Assembly (NCBI RefSeq): GCF_002091755.1
Contig: NZ_BDAI01000005.1
Coordinates: 451,738 to 515,737, forward strand
Source: Pseudomonas nitroreducens NBRC 12694
GTDB lineage: Bacteria; Pseudomonadota; Gammaproteobacteria; Pseudomonadales; Pseudomonadaceae
Direction of reading: 5' to 3'
DNA length: 64,000 nt
Each line of letters opens with the position of its first letter. The first letter of the stretch is position 1. A program made the translations under genes and the position numbers. Positions 1-9,055 of this stretch are shown piece after piece. The notes beneath the pieces were generated by a model. The model had not been told where the DNA came from and made no database searches. It worked only from the letters and a program-made list of their open reading frames with translations.

Positions 1-195
1 GACCGTGGTGACCTTGTAGCCGGCCAGGGTCTTCTGCAGTCGATCCAGGTACAGCGGCGCGATGGTTTCGTTGGTGACGATGGCTACCTGGCGGCCGCGA
101 ATATGCGGCTCGAAGTAGCGCGGATCGTCCAGCAGCCCTTCACCGATGTAGATCGGGTAGCTGCGATCGGCCAGATCGACGTTGAGTGTGCGCAT
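1..195 (-). CDS. aroB: 3-dehydroquinate synthase, N-terminal part (cut by window edge)
   Basis: Only the first 65 codons are in the window; the gene runs off the left edge. The N-terminus MRTLNVDLADRSYPIYIGEG followed by the strand pattern IRGRQVAIVTNETIAPLYL is the NAD-binding start of AroB, the cytoplasmic shikimate-pathway enzyme that cyclises DAHP to 3-dehydroquinate. It lies about 50 bases downstream of aroK on the same strand, the usual aroK-aroB order, and both trail the pilMNOPQ genes, so they probably share transcripts. Family assignment is firm; nothing can be said about the missing catalytic part. Confidence 0.93.
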   Translation of the reverse strand, partial: MRTLNVDLADRSYPIYIGEGLLDDPRYFEPHIRGRQVAIVTNETIAPLYLDRLQKTLAGYKVTTV

Positions 196-245
196 GAAAC
201 CCCCAGGCAAGAAAGGGGACTAGGATACCGCAGATTGCAGCGCCG

Positions 246-764
246 TTAATGGCGCTCAAGCTCACGCAACCGCTCCAGAATCTCCAGTACGACCAGGCGT
301 GGAGGCCGCTCGTCGGTTTCGATGATCACGTCGGCGATTTCGCGATAGAGCGGGTCGCGCATCTGCATGAGATCACGAAGGATCTGGTCCGGATTGGGCT
401 TCTGCAGCAGCGGGCGATTCTTGTCGCGCGCCGTGCGGGAAATCTGCTGTTCGACCGAGGCGTGCAGGTAGATCACCTTGCCGCCGGCCTTGAGGATGAG
501 CCGATTGGCGTCGCGCATCACCGCGCCGCCACCGGTGGCAATGACCATGCCCCCTTCATCGCACAACTCGGCCAGCATCGCCTGCTCACGCTCACGGAAG
601 CCCGCCTCGCCCTCGACATCGAATATCCAGGGGATGTTGGCTCCGCAGCGCTGCTCGATCTCTTTATCCGAATCTTTGAAGACGAGGTGAAGCTCTTTGG
701 CGAGAAGACGCCCGATGGTGCTTTTACCAGCCCCCATCGGGCCTACCAGAATCAAATTGGACAC
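246..764 (-). CDS. aroK: shikimate kinase I
   Basis: 172 residues with a GTG start, beginning VSNLILVGPMGAGKST. The Walker A loop GPMGAGKST sits near residue 8, DSDKEIE supplies the shikimate-binding aspartate, GGGAVM gives the conserved glycine-rich shikimate site, and RNRPLL is the lid arginine region. It phosphorylates shikimate with ATP in the cytoplasm on the way to chorismate. A longer frame from a TTG at 776 overlaps the pilQ stop, but the GTG gives the usual length of Pseudomonas AroK (about 172). It sits directly behind pilQ and ahead of aroB. Start is moderately certain, identity very certain. Confidence 0.95.
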   Translation of the reverse strand: MSNLILVGPMGAGKSTIGRLLAKELHLVFKDSDKEIEQRCGANIPWIFDVEGEAGFREREQAMLAELCDEGGMVIATGGGAVMRDANRLILKAGGKVIYLHASVEQQISRTARDKNRPLLQKPNPDQILRDLMQMRDPLYREIADVIIETDERPPRLVVLEILERLRELERH

Positions 765-772
765 GACATTGA

Positions 773-2959
773 TCAACGGCCGACTGCAATGGCCTGATTA
801 TTCATGATCCGCGGGGTAAGGAAAACCAGTAGCTCGTTCTTGCTGTCGGTTACCGAATCTCGACGGAACAGTCGGCCCAGCACCGGAACGTCACCCAGGA
901 ACGGAACCTTGTCCACGGCTTTGGTCTGGGTGTTGGAGAACACGCCACCGATTACGATGGTCTCGCCATCGTTGACCAGCACCTTGGCGTTCACTTCGTT
1001 CTTCTTGATCGGCGGAATGCCGTTCAGCGCGTTGGCGAAGTCCGGCTCGTCCTTGTTGACCTTCACTTCCATGATGATGCGATTGTCTGGGGTGATCTGC
1101 GGAGTCACTTCCAGCGCTAATGCAGCTTCCTTGAAGGAAACCGATGTTGCACCACTGGAACTGGCTTCCTGGTACGGAATCTCCGTACCTTTCAGGATCT
1201 TGGCAGTTTCCTTGTCGGAAGTGACAACCTTCGGCTGGGATACGACTTCGCCGTTACCGCCCTTCTCCATCGCCGACAATTGCAGATCCAGAATCGCATT
1301 GTTGGACACGAAGCCGATGCCGATGCCAGAAGTGCTGTTGGTCACACCAAGGTCAACCGACGGAGTAGGAACGTTGTTGGTTGTCGGCAGGGTACAGCCA
1401 CCACCACCGAACGGACCGCAGCTGGTGCCGTTATCGCCGCCGGTACCAATGTTCCCGTTCTTGCCCCAACTGGCCCAGTTTCCGAAGGTAAAGGCCCCCC
1501 CCCAACGGACCCCGAGACTCTTGCTGTAATCGACCGAAGCCTCAACGATACGCGCCTCGATCATCACCTGACGTACCGGAATATCCAGCTGAGCAACGAT
1601 ACGGCGCAGCTCATCCAGGCGATCCTGCGTCTGGTAGGCGATGATGCTGTTGGTACGATCATCTACGGTGATTGATCCACGGTTATCACCCTGTGCTGCA
1701 GCTGGAGCACCTGGAGCCCCTGCACCAGTCACCGAGCTGAACAGTTTGGCGATATCCGATGCCTTGGCGTAGTTGACCTGGATCAGCTCACGGCGCAGGG
1801 GGGCCAGCTCGGAAATCTGCTTCTGTGCTTCCAGTTCCTGGCGCTCGCGAGCCGCGATTTCATCGGCCGGCGCAACCAGCAGCACATTGCCGACCTTGCG
1901 CTTGTCCAGGCCCTTGGTCTTGAGCACCAGGTCCAGCGCCTGGTCCCAAGGCACATTCTGCAGGCGCAGGGTGATGTTGCCCTGCACGGTATCCGATGCC
2001 ACCAGGTTCAGGTCGGTGAAGTCGGCAATCAACTGCAAGACCGAGCGCACATCGATGTCCTGGAAGTTCAGCGACAGCTTCTCGCCGGTATAGGCAAAGG
2101 TGTCTTTCTTGCGCTTCTCGGCATCGTCCTGGGTCAGCGGCTTAATGCTGACGGTCATGCGATTGTCGGTCTGGTAGACCAGATAGTCATACAGCCCGGT
2201 CGGTTCGATCAAGATGCTGGCCTTGTCGCCCGAAGCGGATGCATTGACGAACTGCACCGGCGTGGCGAAGTCCTTCACATCCAGACGAACGCGCAGATTG
2301 TCCGGCAACCGGGTGCGAGGGAAGTCCAGACGGATCTTGCCGCCTTGTTCCTGGATATCCGGGCTGACCGTCGGATCGGAAAGATCGATTACGACGTTGC
2401 CTTCGCCCTGATCGCCGCGCTGGAAATCCACATTGCGGATTGCCTTACCAGCCGGAATGTAAGGCTTGGCCTGCACAGGCTTGGCAACTGCCGAAGGAGT
2501 CGGCGACGCAGAAGCGTATGAACTGGAAGCAGAACCTGCTCCACCCACCACCACATACAGGTTGGCACCTTCGGCGCGCGTGCTGTAAGGCACCAGGGTG
2601 CTCAGGTTGACGATAAGACGGGTTCGATCCTTAGCCTCAACGACTGTCAGGCTACGGGCGTTCCCCACACCCAGTTCACGGTTCTTGCTACCCAGCTTGT
2701 TCTGCACGCCCGGAAGATCCAGTGCGATACGCGCGGGCTGCTCGATGGTATAGCCACGCGGTGCAGCCACCGGCTCGTCGAAACCGAGTTTGAGCTCCAC
2801 GCGGTCTCCCGGCAGGGCCGCCACATCGACGCTCTGCAGGTTGGCGGCCAGCAAAGCTGGCGCAAATACGGCCGCGAGCAGGGAAATGCTCAGGCGGGAA
2901 AGCGTTCTATTCATCGTCTGAATCCGTCGTGCAGACTGCTGTTTGTTATCCATGTTCAT
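773..2959 (-). CDS. pilQ: type IV pilus secretin PilQ
   Basis: 728 residues as drawn. A signal peptide (SRLSISLLAAVFAPALLA) leads into two AMIN domains (about 30-290), a secretin/TonB short N domain (LNFQDIDVRSVLQLIADFT, about 310-380), an N1 domain, and the C-terminal secretin core with VPFLGDVPVLGRLF and the terminal NNQAIAVGR. It forms the outer-membrane ring through which type IV pili exit. The start at 2959 has AAGGGCGGGG just upstream; the ATG at 2914 (713 aa) aligns better with the P. aeruginosa N-terminus, so either is possible. A run of nine G lies in the codons for RWGGAF (1495-1503). Last gene of pilMNOPQ. Confidence 0.96.
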   Translation of the reverse strand: MNMDNKQQSARRIQTMNRTLSRLSISLLAAVFAPALLAANLQSVDVAALPGDRVELKLGFDEPVAAPRGYTIEQPARIALDLPGVQNKLGSKNRELGVGNARSLTVVEAKDRTRLIVNLSTLVPYSTRAEGANLYVVVGGAGSASSSYASASPTPSAVAKPVQAKPYIPAGKAIRNVDFQRGDQGEGNVVIDLSDPTVSPDIQEQGGKIRLDFPRTRLPDNLRVRLDVKDFATPVQFVNASASGDKASILIEPTGLYDYLVYQTDNRMTVSIKPLTQDDAEKRKKDTFAYTGEKLSLNFQDIDVRSVLQLIADFTDLNLVASDTVQGNITLRLQNVPWDQALDLVLKTKGLDKRKVGNVLLVAPADEIAARERQELEAQKQISELAPLRRELIQVNYAKASDIAKLFSSVTGAGAPGAPAAAQGDNRGSITVDDRTNSIIAYQTQDRLDELRRIVAQLDIPVRQVMIEARIVEASVDYSKSLGVRWGGAFTFGNWASWGKNGNIGTGGDNGTSCGPFGGGGCTLPTTNNVPTPSVDLGVTNSTSGIGIGFVSNNAILDLQLSAMEKGGNGEVVSQPKVVTSDKETAKILKGTEIPYQEASSSGATSVSFKEAALALEVTPQITPDNRIIMEVKVNKDEPDFANALNGIPPIKKNEVNAKVLVNDGETIVIGGVFSNTQTKAVDKVPFLGDVPVLGRLFRRDSVTDSKNELLVFLTPRIMNNQAIAVGR
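1495..1503 (-). repeat. G9 homopolymer inside pilQ
   Basis: Nine consecutive G on the coding strand (C on the plus strand) spanning the codons for Trp-Gly-Gly-Ala in the secretin domain of pilQ. Frame is intact at nine. Slippage by one would truncate the secretin; this is an inference from the tract length, not an observed variant. Confidence 0.8.
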
Positions 2960-2967
2960 CCCCGCCC

Positions 2968-3492
2968 TTAGGAGCGTTCCTTGAGAGTCAGGCTGCGCGG
3001 ACGCTCCAGCCAGCCACCCTCACCATCAGGAACGATTTCAATCACGTCGATCTTGGCTTCGCTGATCGCAACGATCTTGCCGTCGTTACGCCCAAGGTAG
3101 TCACCCACCCGCACCCGATGCACCCCTCCTGCACCTTTGACGAGCGCAAACACCTGACTGTCCTTGCCCAGCGTACCGACCATTTCGAAGGTCTCGATAT
3201 TGAAACCCTCGAGGAACTGCTTGACCCGGGTCTCGTCAGGCTTGATGACCTTGTTGCCCTTCTGCTTGACCGCCAGATCGATCTTCACTGGTGGCTGGAA
3301 AGGACTGCGCAAGGACGCAGCACTGTACGTGAAGGCCTCGTATGCCTGGAACTTCGGCAGCGGCTCGATGGCACCTTTCGGGCGAGCGCGCACTTCATCC
3401 ATGAAACTCTGCAAGTCGGCAAAGTCGCTTCCCGAGCCGCAGCCGTTAAGGGTCAGGAGCAGGAAACTGCAAATGATCAGGCGCCCCCTCAT
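2968..3492 (-). CDS. pilP: type IV pilus assembly lipoprotein PilP
   Basis: 174 residues. A lipoprotein signal (LIICSFLLLTLNGC, cleavage before Cys near residue 18) is followed by a disordered N-terminal linker and a beta-sandwich domain (about 80-165; GVHRVRVGDYLGRNDGKI) that contacts the PilQ N0 domain. PilP is the inner-membrane-anchored periplasmic link of the PilMNOP alignment complex to the secretin. Length matches P. aeruginosa PilP. Its ATG overlaps the pilO stop by the ATGA arrangement and pilQ follows after 8 bases, so all are translated from one message. Confidence 0.96.
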   Translation of the reverse strand: MRGRLIICSFLLLTLNGCGSGSDFADLQSFMDEVRARPKGAIEPLPKFQAYEAFTYSAASLRSPFQPPVKIDLAVKQKGNKVIKPDETRVKQFLEGFNIETFEMVGTLGKDSQVFALVKGAGGVHRVRVGDYLGRNDGKIVAISEAKIDVIEIVPDGEGGWLERPRSLTLKERS

Positions 3493-4142
3493 TTCTTCTT
3501 CGCTCCTGCGGCCGGGACAGTAGCTTTCACGCCCTTGTCGTTGTACCGATAGGTCTTCGCCAGAATGCTCATGCGCAGCTTCGAGGTGCTGTCCGGGCTG
3601 GCCGGCTTGATGTCGAAATCATGCAGCGTCACGATGCGTGGCAGGCTGGCCACACCGCTGACGAAGGTAGCCAGGTCGTGATACCCCCCTACAACGCTGA
3701 TCTGGATCGGCAGCTCGATGTAGAATTGCTGGGTAACTTCCGGCAGCAGCTTGATCTCTTCGAACTCCAGGCCACTGCCCAGACCGGTGCGGGTGATGTC
3801 TTCCAGCAGCCCGGGCACCTCGGTATCGCTCGGCAGTTGACGCAGCAAGGCACCGAAGGACTCTTCCATTTCCTTCATCTGTACCTTGTAGGCGTCCAGG
3901 TTTGCCGCCTGGAAGGCCTTGGTCGAGAACTGCTGCTTGAGGGTCTGCTCCTCGTCGCGATTGCGGTCCAGCTGATCCTGCAGATCCTTCAGGTGGAAGT
4001 TGTACCCGAGCACCAGTACCACAGCCATCACCAGTACGCAGGCGATGAACTTGACCGCTGCCGGCCAGGAGCCGAGGTTGTTCAGGTCAAGATCGTTGAT
4101 ATCGATCTTGCGCAAGCTCTCCAGAGAACTGGCCAGACTCAT
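3489..4142 (-). CDS. pilO: type IV pilus inner-membrane protein PilO
   Basis: 217 residues from MSLASSLESLRKIDINDL. One membrane segment (about 27-48, VKFIACVLVMAVVLVLGYNF), a coiled coil (about 50-95, LKDLQDQLDRNRDEEQTL) and a periplasmic ferredoxin-like domain (about 110-200) with the typical YHDLATFVSGVASLPRI. PilO dimerises with PilN to couple the cytoplasmic PilM ring to PilP and PilQ. The frame is open further upstream, but the chosen ATG overlaps the pilN stop as ATGA and gives the family length. The C-terminus is lysine-rich (AAGAKKK). Confidence 0.95.
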   Translation of the reverse strand: MSLASSLESLRKIDINDLDLNNLGSWPAAVKFIACVLVMAVVLVLGYNFHLKDLQDQLDRNRDEEQTLKQQFSTKAFQAANLDAYKVQMKEMEESFGALLRQLPSDTEVPGLLEDITRTGLGSGLEFEEIKLLPEVTQQFYIELPIQISVVGGYHDLATFVSGVASLPRIVTLHDFDIKPASPDSTSKLRMSILAKTYRYNDKGVKATVPAAGAKKK

Positions 4143-4732
4143 TTCTTGGCTCCTTGCGCGGCGCTGGTCTTGTTCTGTTCCTCGCCGCCGGGCTGGGTCT
4201 GCTGCACGGTCAACTGGAAGACGTTCGCCTGATCCAGTGCACCCTGAGTGACGGCCTTCACTTCGGTGAGGTTCGGCGACATCAGCCACTCCGATGCATC
4301 CAGGTTACGCATCAGGTTGGAGACGCGATTGTTGGATTCGGCTGCCCCCGCAATGGAAATGGACTTCCCGGACATCTTCAGCTCGGTGAAGAACACGCCA
4401 TCGGGCAAGGTGCGAACCAACTGATCGAACACCCGGCCGATGATCGGGCGGTTGCCCTGCAAGTCCTGGATGATCTTCATCCGCTCCAGCAGCTGCTGGC
4501 GACGGGTCTTCAGCTCGCTGATCTCCTTGATCCGGGCATCCAGCACGGCGATTTCCTTGCGCAGGAAATTATTACGCGCGCTCTGGTTCTCGATGGCCGA
4601 ATTGAAGTATTGGTCCCCCAGGAAAATCAGGGCCCCGGAAGCCAGCAGCACAGCACCGAGGATCACCAGGAAGCGTTGCTTGCGTTCCTCGCGCAGTTGC
4701 TCTCGCCAGGGCAATAAGTTGATGCGTGCCAT
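4139..4732 (-). CDS. pilN: type IV pilus inner-membrane protein PilN
   Basis: 197 residues. The cytoplasmic N-terminus MARINLLPWREQLREERK holds the conserved INLLPWRE segment that inserts into a groove of PilM. A single membrane helix (about 21-42) is followed by a coiled coil and a periplasmic ferredoxin-like fold (about 90-170). It pairs with PilO in the alignment complex of the type IV pilus machine. The ATG shares one base with the pilM stop (TGATG), indicating translational coupling. Confidence 0.95.
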   Translation of the reverse strand: MARINLLPWREQLREERKQRFLVILGAVLLASGALIFLGDQYFNSAIENQSARNNFLRKEIAVLDARIKEISELKTRRQQLLERMKIIQDLQGNRPIIGRVFDQLVRTLPDGVFFTELKMSGKSISIAGAAESNNRVSNLMRNLDASEWLMSPNLTEVKAVTQGALDQANVFQLTVQQTQPGGEEQNKTSAAQGAKK

Positions 4733-5796
4733 CAGTCGAAACTCCTCATCGCCAGACCGCAGGCAATCATCAGCGCCGGCGCATCGCTGGCCAGCGCACC
4801 GGCGTTGACCTTGCCGCTCAGCACCATGTCGGCGAACGGGTTGGCCACCAGGGTCGGAGTGCCGATCTTCTGCTGGATCAGGCGATCCAGGTCAGGGATG
4901 GACGCAGTGCCACCCGCCAGCAGGATGTAATCCACATCGTTGAACTGACCGGCGGCGAAAAAGAACTGCAAGGAACGAGACACCTGCTGGACCACGGCAT
5001 CCTTGAACGGTTGCAGCACTTCGCTGTCGTAGTCATCCGGAAGACCGCCCTGCTTCTTGGCAAGGCCAGCTTCTTCGACCGACAGGCCATAGCGACGCTG
5101 GATTTCCTCGGTCAACTGACGCCCACCGAAGAGCTGTTCGCGCGTATAGATGGTGCGTCCGTGGTGCAGGACGCTCAGCGTGGTCATGGTGGCGCCGATA
5201 TCGACCACCGCAACTGTGAGCTCGTCGGCATTGCCGCCCAGCTGGTCTCCCAGCAGACTGAATGCTCGCTCCAGCGCATAGGCTTCGACGTCGACGACCT
5301 TGGCTGTCAGACCCGCGAGCGCCAGCGCAGCTTCGCGCACCTCGACGTTTTCCTTGCGGCAAGCGGCAAGAAGAACATCGACGCGCTCTGCGTTGCGCGC
5401 GGATGTGCCTTGCACCTCGAAGTCGATGGCAACCTCTTCGAGGGGATAGGGGATGTACTGGTCGGCCTCGATCTTGAGCTGGTTTTCCAGCTCGTCGTCC
5501 GAGAGTCCGCCGTCCATCTCGATGGTTTTGGTGATGACCGCCGAGCCGGCAACCGCGACCGCAGACGTTTTCACAGCGGTCCGCGCCTTGGCGACCACAC
5601 GTGACAACGCCTGGCCGACACCCTCCAGCTCAGCGATGTTCTTTTCTACCACTGCATTGGGCGGGAGCGGCTCGACAGCGTAGGCCTCTACCTTGTAGCG
5701 GCCTCCAGAGCGGCTCAATTCGAGAAGTTTGACCGAAGTCGAACTGATGTCTATCCCCAGCAGCGTGTTCGCTTTCTTATTGAAGAGCCCTAGCAC
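4732..5796 (-). CDS. pilM: type IV pilus actin-like ATPase PilM
   Basis: 354 residues with an actin/FtsA fold: N-terminal GIDISSTSVKLLEL (phosphate 1), VAVVDIGATMTTLSVL (phosphate 2) and ILLAGGTASIPDL (adenosine motif). It is a cytoplasmic protein that forms a ring under the pilus platform and binds the PilN N-terminus. Length equals that of the P. aeruginosa protein. It is the first gene of pilMNOPQ, transcribed divergently from ponA across a 185-base gap that holds a plausible sigma-70 promoter. Confidence 0.96.
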   Translation of the reverse strand: MLGLFNKKANTLLGIDISSTSVKLLELSRSGGRYKVEAYAVEPLPPNAVVEKNIAELEGVGQALSRVVAKARTAVKTSAVAVAGSAVITKTIEMDGGLSDDELENQLKIEADQYIPYPLEEVAIDFEVQGTSARNAERVDVLLAACRKENVEVREAALALAGLTAKVVDVEAYALERAFSLLGDQLGGNADELTVAVVDIGATMTTLSVLHHGRTIYTREQLFGGRQLTEEIQRRYGLSVEEAGLAKKQGGLPDDYDSEVLQPFKDAVVQQVSRSLQFFFAAGQFNDVDYILLAGGTASIPDLDRLIQQKIGTPTLVANPFADMVLSGKVNAGALASDAPALMIACGLAMRSFD

Positions 5797-5848
5797 GACT
5801 GATTTCCTATCAGCATCCGAGACTTACGGACGATTTATGTTTTTCCAC

Positions 5849-5877
5849 ATTAGATACCAGACTTGACAGCTTCGCAA
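5849..5877 (-). promoter_or_regulatory. candidate sigma-70 promoter for pilMNOPQ
   Basis: On the minus strand, TTGCGA (5872-5877) and TCTAAT (5849-5854) are separated by 17 bases and lie about 50 bases before the pilM start codon. Spacing is ideal and both boxes match consensus at four or five of six positions. Predicted only from sequence. Confidence 0.45.
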
Positions 5878-5902
5878 ATGGCTCGCCAGCAAAAAAACTG
5901 CT

Positions 5903-5908
5903 TATAAT
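5903..5908 (+). promoter_or_regulatory. candidate -10 box for ponA
   Basis: A perfect TATAAT lies 73 bases before the ponA ATG in the divergent pilM-ponA gap. No good -35 lies at 16-18 bases; the nearest TTGACA (5863) is 34 bases away. An activator-assisted promoter would be an inference. Confidence 0.35.
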
Positions 5909-5981
5909 GTGATCAGCTTTTCCCTTTTTACCGCACCATCCGCTTAACTCTTTCTTTTCTCTGGAAATCCAAGACCTTCCG

Positions 5982-8411
5982 ATGCGCCTGCTGAAGTTTC
6001 TGTGGTGGACTTGCGTCACCATTATTTGTGGAGTGCTGCTCAGTTTCAGCGGCGCCTATCTGTACCTCAGCCCGAACCTCCCTTCCGTGGAGGCCTTGCG
6101 CAACGTGCGATTGCAGATGCCGCTGCGGGTGTACAGTGCTGATAACAAATTGATAGCAGAGTTTGGCGAGATGCGCCGAACGCCGATTCGATTTGCTGAA
6201 ATCCCCCCGGATTTCACCCACGCACTGTTATCGGCTGAAGATGACAATTTCGCCAACCATTATGGCGTGGACGTCAAAAGCCTGATGCGTGCTGCCGCGC
6301 AATTATTGAAGACTGGGCACATCCAGACCGGCGGCAGCACCATCACCATGCAGGTCGCGAAGAACTACTTCCTCACCAACGAGCGCAGTTTCTCCCGCAA
6401 GATCAACGAGATATTGCTCGCCCTGCAGATCGAACGTTCGCTCACCAAGGACGAGATCCTCGAGCTCTACGTGAACAAGATCTACCTCGGCAACCGCGCC
6501 TACGGCGTCGAGGCCGCGGCCCAGGTCTACTACGGCAAGTCCATCAAGGACTTGAGCCTGGCCCAGATGGCGATGATCGCCGGCCTGCCCAAGGCGCCTT
6601 CGCGCTACAACCCACTGGCGAATGCCGCGCGCAGCCTGGAACGTCGCAATTGGATTCTCGAGCGCATGCTCAAGCTCGGCTTCATCGACCTGCAACGCTA
6701 CCAGGCAGCCATCCAGGAACCGGTCGGCGCTTCCTACCACGTCCAGACTCCGGAACTGGCTGCCCCCTACATCGCCGAGATGGCCCGCGCCGAGCTGGTC
6801 GGTCGCTTTGGCGGCGACGCCTACACCGAAGGCTATCGCGTCTACACCACCGTACGCAGTGATCTGCAGGAAGACGCCAATACCGCCCTGCGCGAAGGCC
6901 TGCAGGATTACGACCAGCGCCACGGCTACCGCGGCCCCGAAACCCGCCTACCTGGCAAGACCCGCGACGCCTGGCGCCAGGCTATCGCACAGCAGCGCCC
7001 GCTGGGCGGCCTGGAACCGGCCATCGTTGTCCAGGTCGAGAAAAGCGGTGCCATGGTCATGACCCGCGACGGCAAGGAAGAGGCCCTGAGCTGGGACGGC
7101 ATGAAGTGGGCCCGCCCGTACCTGAGCAACAACAGCATGGGCCGCATGCCCAGCCAGCCCAGCGATGTAGTGCAAGCCGGCGATGTGATTCGCGTGCAAC
7201 GCAAGGACGACGGCTCGCTGCGCCTGACCCAGGTGCCTGCCGCTCAGAGCGCCCTGGTGTCGCTGAACCCGCAGGACGGCGCGATCATGGCGCTGGTCGG
7301 TGGCTTCTCCTTCGAACAGAGCAACTACAACCGCGCCACCCAGGCCCGTCGCCAGCCCGGCTCGAGCTTCAAGCCGTTCATCTACAGCTGCGCGCTCGAC
7401 AACGGCTTCACTGCCGCCTCGCTGATCAACGATGCACCGGTGGTGTTCTACGACGAGTATCTGGACAAGGTCTGGCGCCCGAAGAACGACACCAATACCT
7501 TCCTCGGCCCGATTCCCATGCGTGAAGCGCTCTACAAGTCGCGCAACATGGTCTCGATCCGCATTCTCCAGGCCCTGGGCGTCAATCGCGCGCGCGAATG
7601 CATCAGCAAGTTCGGCCTGAACAAGGATGACCTGCCGCCCAACCTTTCCATGGCCCTGGGAACCGCGACCCTGACCCCGATGGAGATCGCCAGCGCCTGG
7701 ACCGTCTTCGCCAATGGCGGGTTCAAGGTTTCACCCTATATCGTCCAGCGCATCGAAAGCCGCGACGGCCAGGTGCTTTACCAGGCCAACCCACCCAGCA
7801 TTCCCCGCGACGGGGAGCAGGTACAGGCACAGCCGCAACCGGCCGCTACCGACGCCTTCGGCAATGACGACCCGAGCCAAGCCAGGACCACGATCGAACC
7901 GGCGGCAGCCGAACGCGTCCTCGACGCCCGTACCGCGTACATCATGACCAGCATGCTGCAGGACGTGATCAAGCGCGGCACCGGCCGCCGTGCCCTGGCG
8001 CTCAAGCGCGACGATCTGGCAGGCAAGACCGGCACCACCAACGAGTCGAAGGATGCCTGGTTCTCCGGCTTCAACGCCGATTTCATGACCACCGTGTGGG
8101 TGGGCTTCGATCAGCCGGAAAGCCTTGGCCGCGCCGAGTACGGCGGTAACGTGGCCCTGCCGATCTGGATGCGCTACATGGGCGCGGCGCTCAAGGACAA
8201 GCCTTCGCATCTGCTGCCCGAGCCGCCCGGCATGGTCAGCCTGCGTATCGACCCAGTCACGGGCCGCGCGGCGCCTCCGGGCACACCAGGCGCGTACTTC
8301 GAACTGTTCAAAAACGAAGACACACCTCCGTCAATGAACGAACTGGCGCCTGGTAGCACTCCCGGCAGCGGTATGCCGGCGGACGAAGAAGCGCCGATCG
8401 ACCTGTTCTGA
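5982..8411 (+). CDS. ponA: penicillin-binding protein 1A (bifunctional transglycosylase-transpeptidase)
   Basis: 809 residues. One N-terminal membrane helix (about 7-30), a GT51 glycosyltransferase domain with the catalytic glutamate in SAEDDNF (E86) and GGSTITMQ, an OB-like insert (about 320-420), and a transpeptidase domain with SSFK (S461), YKSRN and KTGT (682-685). It polymerises and crosslinks peptidoglycan in the periplasm and is a beta-lactam target. A low-complexity insert rich in Gln, Pro and Ala lies around 610-640 before the KTGT motif. It is transcribed away from pilM and followed by a strong terminator. PonA next to pilM is the usual Pseudomonas arrangement. Confidence 0.97.
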   Translation: MRLLKFLWWTCVTIICGVLLSFSGAYLYLSPNLPSVEALRNVRLQMPLRVYSADNKLIAEFGEMRRTPIRFAEIPPDFTHALLSAEDDNFANHYGVDVKSLMRAAAQLLKTGHIQTGGSTITMQVAKNYFLTNERSFSRKINEILLALQIERSLTKDEILELYVNKIYLGNRAYGVEAAAQVYYGKSIKDLSLAQMAMIAGLPKAPSRYNPLANAARSLERRNWILERMLKLGFIDLQRYQAAIQEPVGASYHVQTPELAAPYIAEMARAELVGRFGGDAYTEGYRVYTTVRSDLQEDANTALREGLQDYDQRHGYRGPETRLPGKTRDAWRQAIAQQRPLGGLEPAIVVQVEKSGAMVMTRDGKEEALSWDGMKWARPYLSNNSMGRMPSQPSDVVQAGDVIRVQRKDDGSLRLTQVPAAQSALVSLNPQDGAIMALVGGFSFEQSNYNRATQARRQPGSSFKPFIYSCALDNGFTAASLINDAPVVFYDEYLDKVWRPKNDTNTFLGPIPMREALYKSRNMVSIRILQALGVNRARECISKFGLNKDDLPPNLSMALGTATLTPMEIASAWTVFANGGFKVSPYIVQRIESRDGQVLYQANPPSIPRDGEQVQAQPQPAATDAFGNDDPSQARTTIEPAAAERVLDARTAYIMTSMLQDVIKRGTGRRALALKRDDLAGKTGTTNESKDAWFSGFNADFMTTVWVGFDQPESLGRAEYGGNVALPIWMRYMGAALKDKPSHLLPEPPGMVSLRIDPVTGRAAPPGTPGAYFELFKNEDTPPSMNELAPGSTPGSGMPADEEAPIDLF

Positions 8412-8415
8412 TAGC

Positions 8416-8446
8416 AAGGCCCCTCCCAGGAGGGGCCTTCTCATTT
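8416..8446 (+). terminator. rho-independent terminator of ponA
   Basis: Arms AAGGCCCCTCC (8416-8426) and GGAGGGGCCTT (8429-8439) form a perfect GC-rich stem, followed by CTCATTTT, five bases after the ponA stop. Confidence 0.85.
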
Positions 8447-8587
8447 TCGGGAATCATTCCCGACAAAATCATGGCATTTAGCCAAAGCATTGATTAATCT
8501 GGGCTTTGCGGCGGTGAACAACCCCAGGCGACCGACCCCATCCGGCACGTCAGGGGCTTCCCGCAGCAACTTCATCAGGAAATTCGA

Positions 8588-9055
8588 ATGCCGCGCCCTC
8601 TGACTGGCTGGCTGTTCTGCCTGATCGTCCTTGTGCTCGGCGCGCCCCTGTTGCGCCTGCTCGCACAGCCACGCTCACTCGAGCCGGCGCCTGACCTCGT
8701 CTACCTCGACCAGGCGTTCACCGTGCTGATTGCCAGCGCCGGCCTGGCCGGGCTGTTCATCGCCTTCCTGCTGCGCCTCGCAGGGCGAGTTCTGGTGGCA
8801 CTGCTACTGCTCATGCCGGCCATCATCCTTTGCGCGTGGCACCTGACCCACACCCATCTCGGCCCGGTGTCGCCCACAACGGAGCAATATGAGTGGCTGC
8901 TGGCGGGTCTGGCGGTCTATGCACTGATATTGGCGGGCATCCATTGGCTGAACCAGGGCGAGCGCGGCCCGCGCAAAGCGCTGCGTTACCTGGGCCTCGC
9001 CTTGCTGCTGCCGTGGTGCCTGGGGCTGTTCTACCTCGGGCGACTCTACTACTGA
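8588..9055 (+). CDS. conserved small membrane protein, function unknown
   Basis: 155 residues that I do not recognise. Four hydrophobic stretches (about 7-27, 43-63, 66-86 and 103-120), with a further one at 132-150, suggest an inner-membrane protein with short loops; charged residues are few and there is no cysteine or metal motif. The ATG is preceded by CATCAGGAAATTCGA, a weak ribosome site. The last seven bases overlap the end of the convergent YgjP-type gene. Its position between ponA and that gene gives no functional clue. Confidence 0.7.
   Translation: MPRPLTGWLFCLIVLVLGAPLLRLLAQPRSLEPAPDLVYLDQAFTVLIASAGLAGLFIAFLLRLAGRVLVALLLLMPAIILCAWHLTHTHLGPVSPTTEQYEWLLAGLAVYALILAGIHWLNQGERGPRKALRYLGLALLLPWCLGLFYLGRLYY

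Noticed and set aside
5863..5868. TTGACA as -35 for ponA
   Set aside because: 34 bases from the TATAAT at 5903, too far for a sigma-70 promoter.
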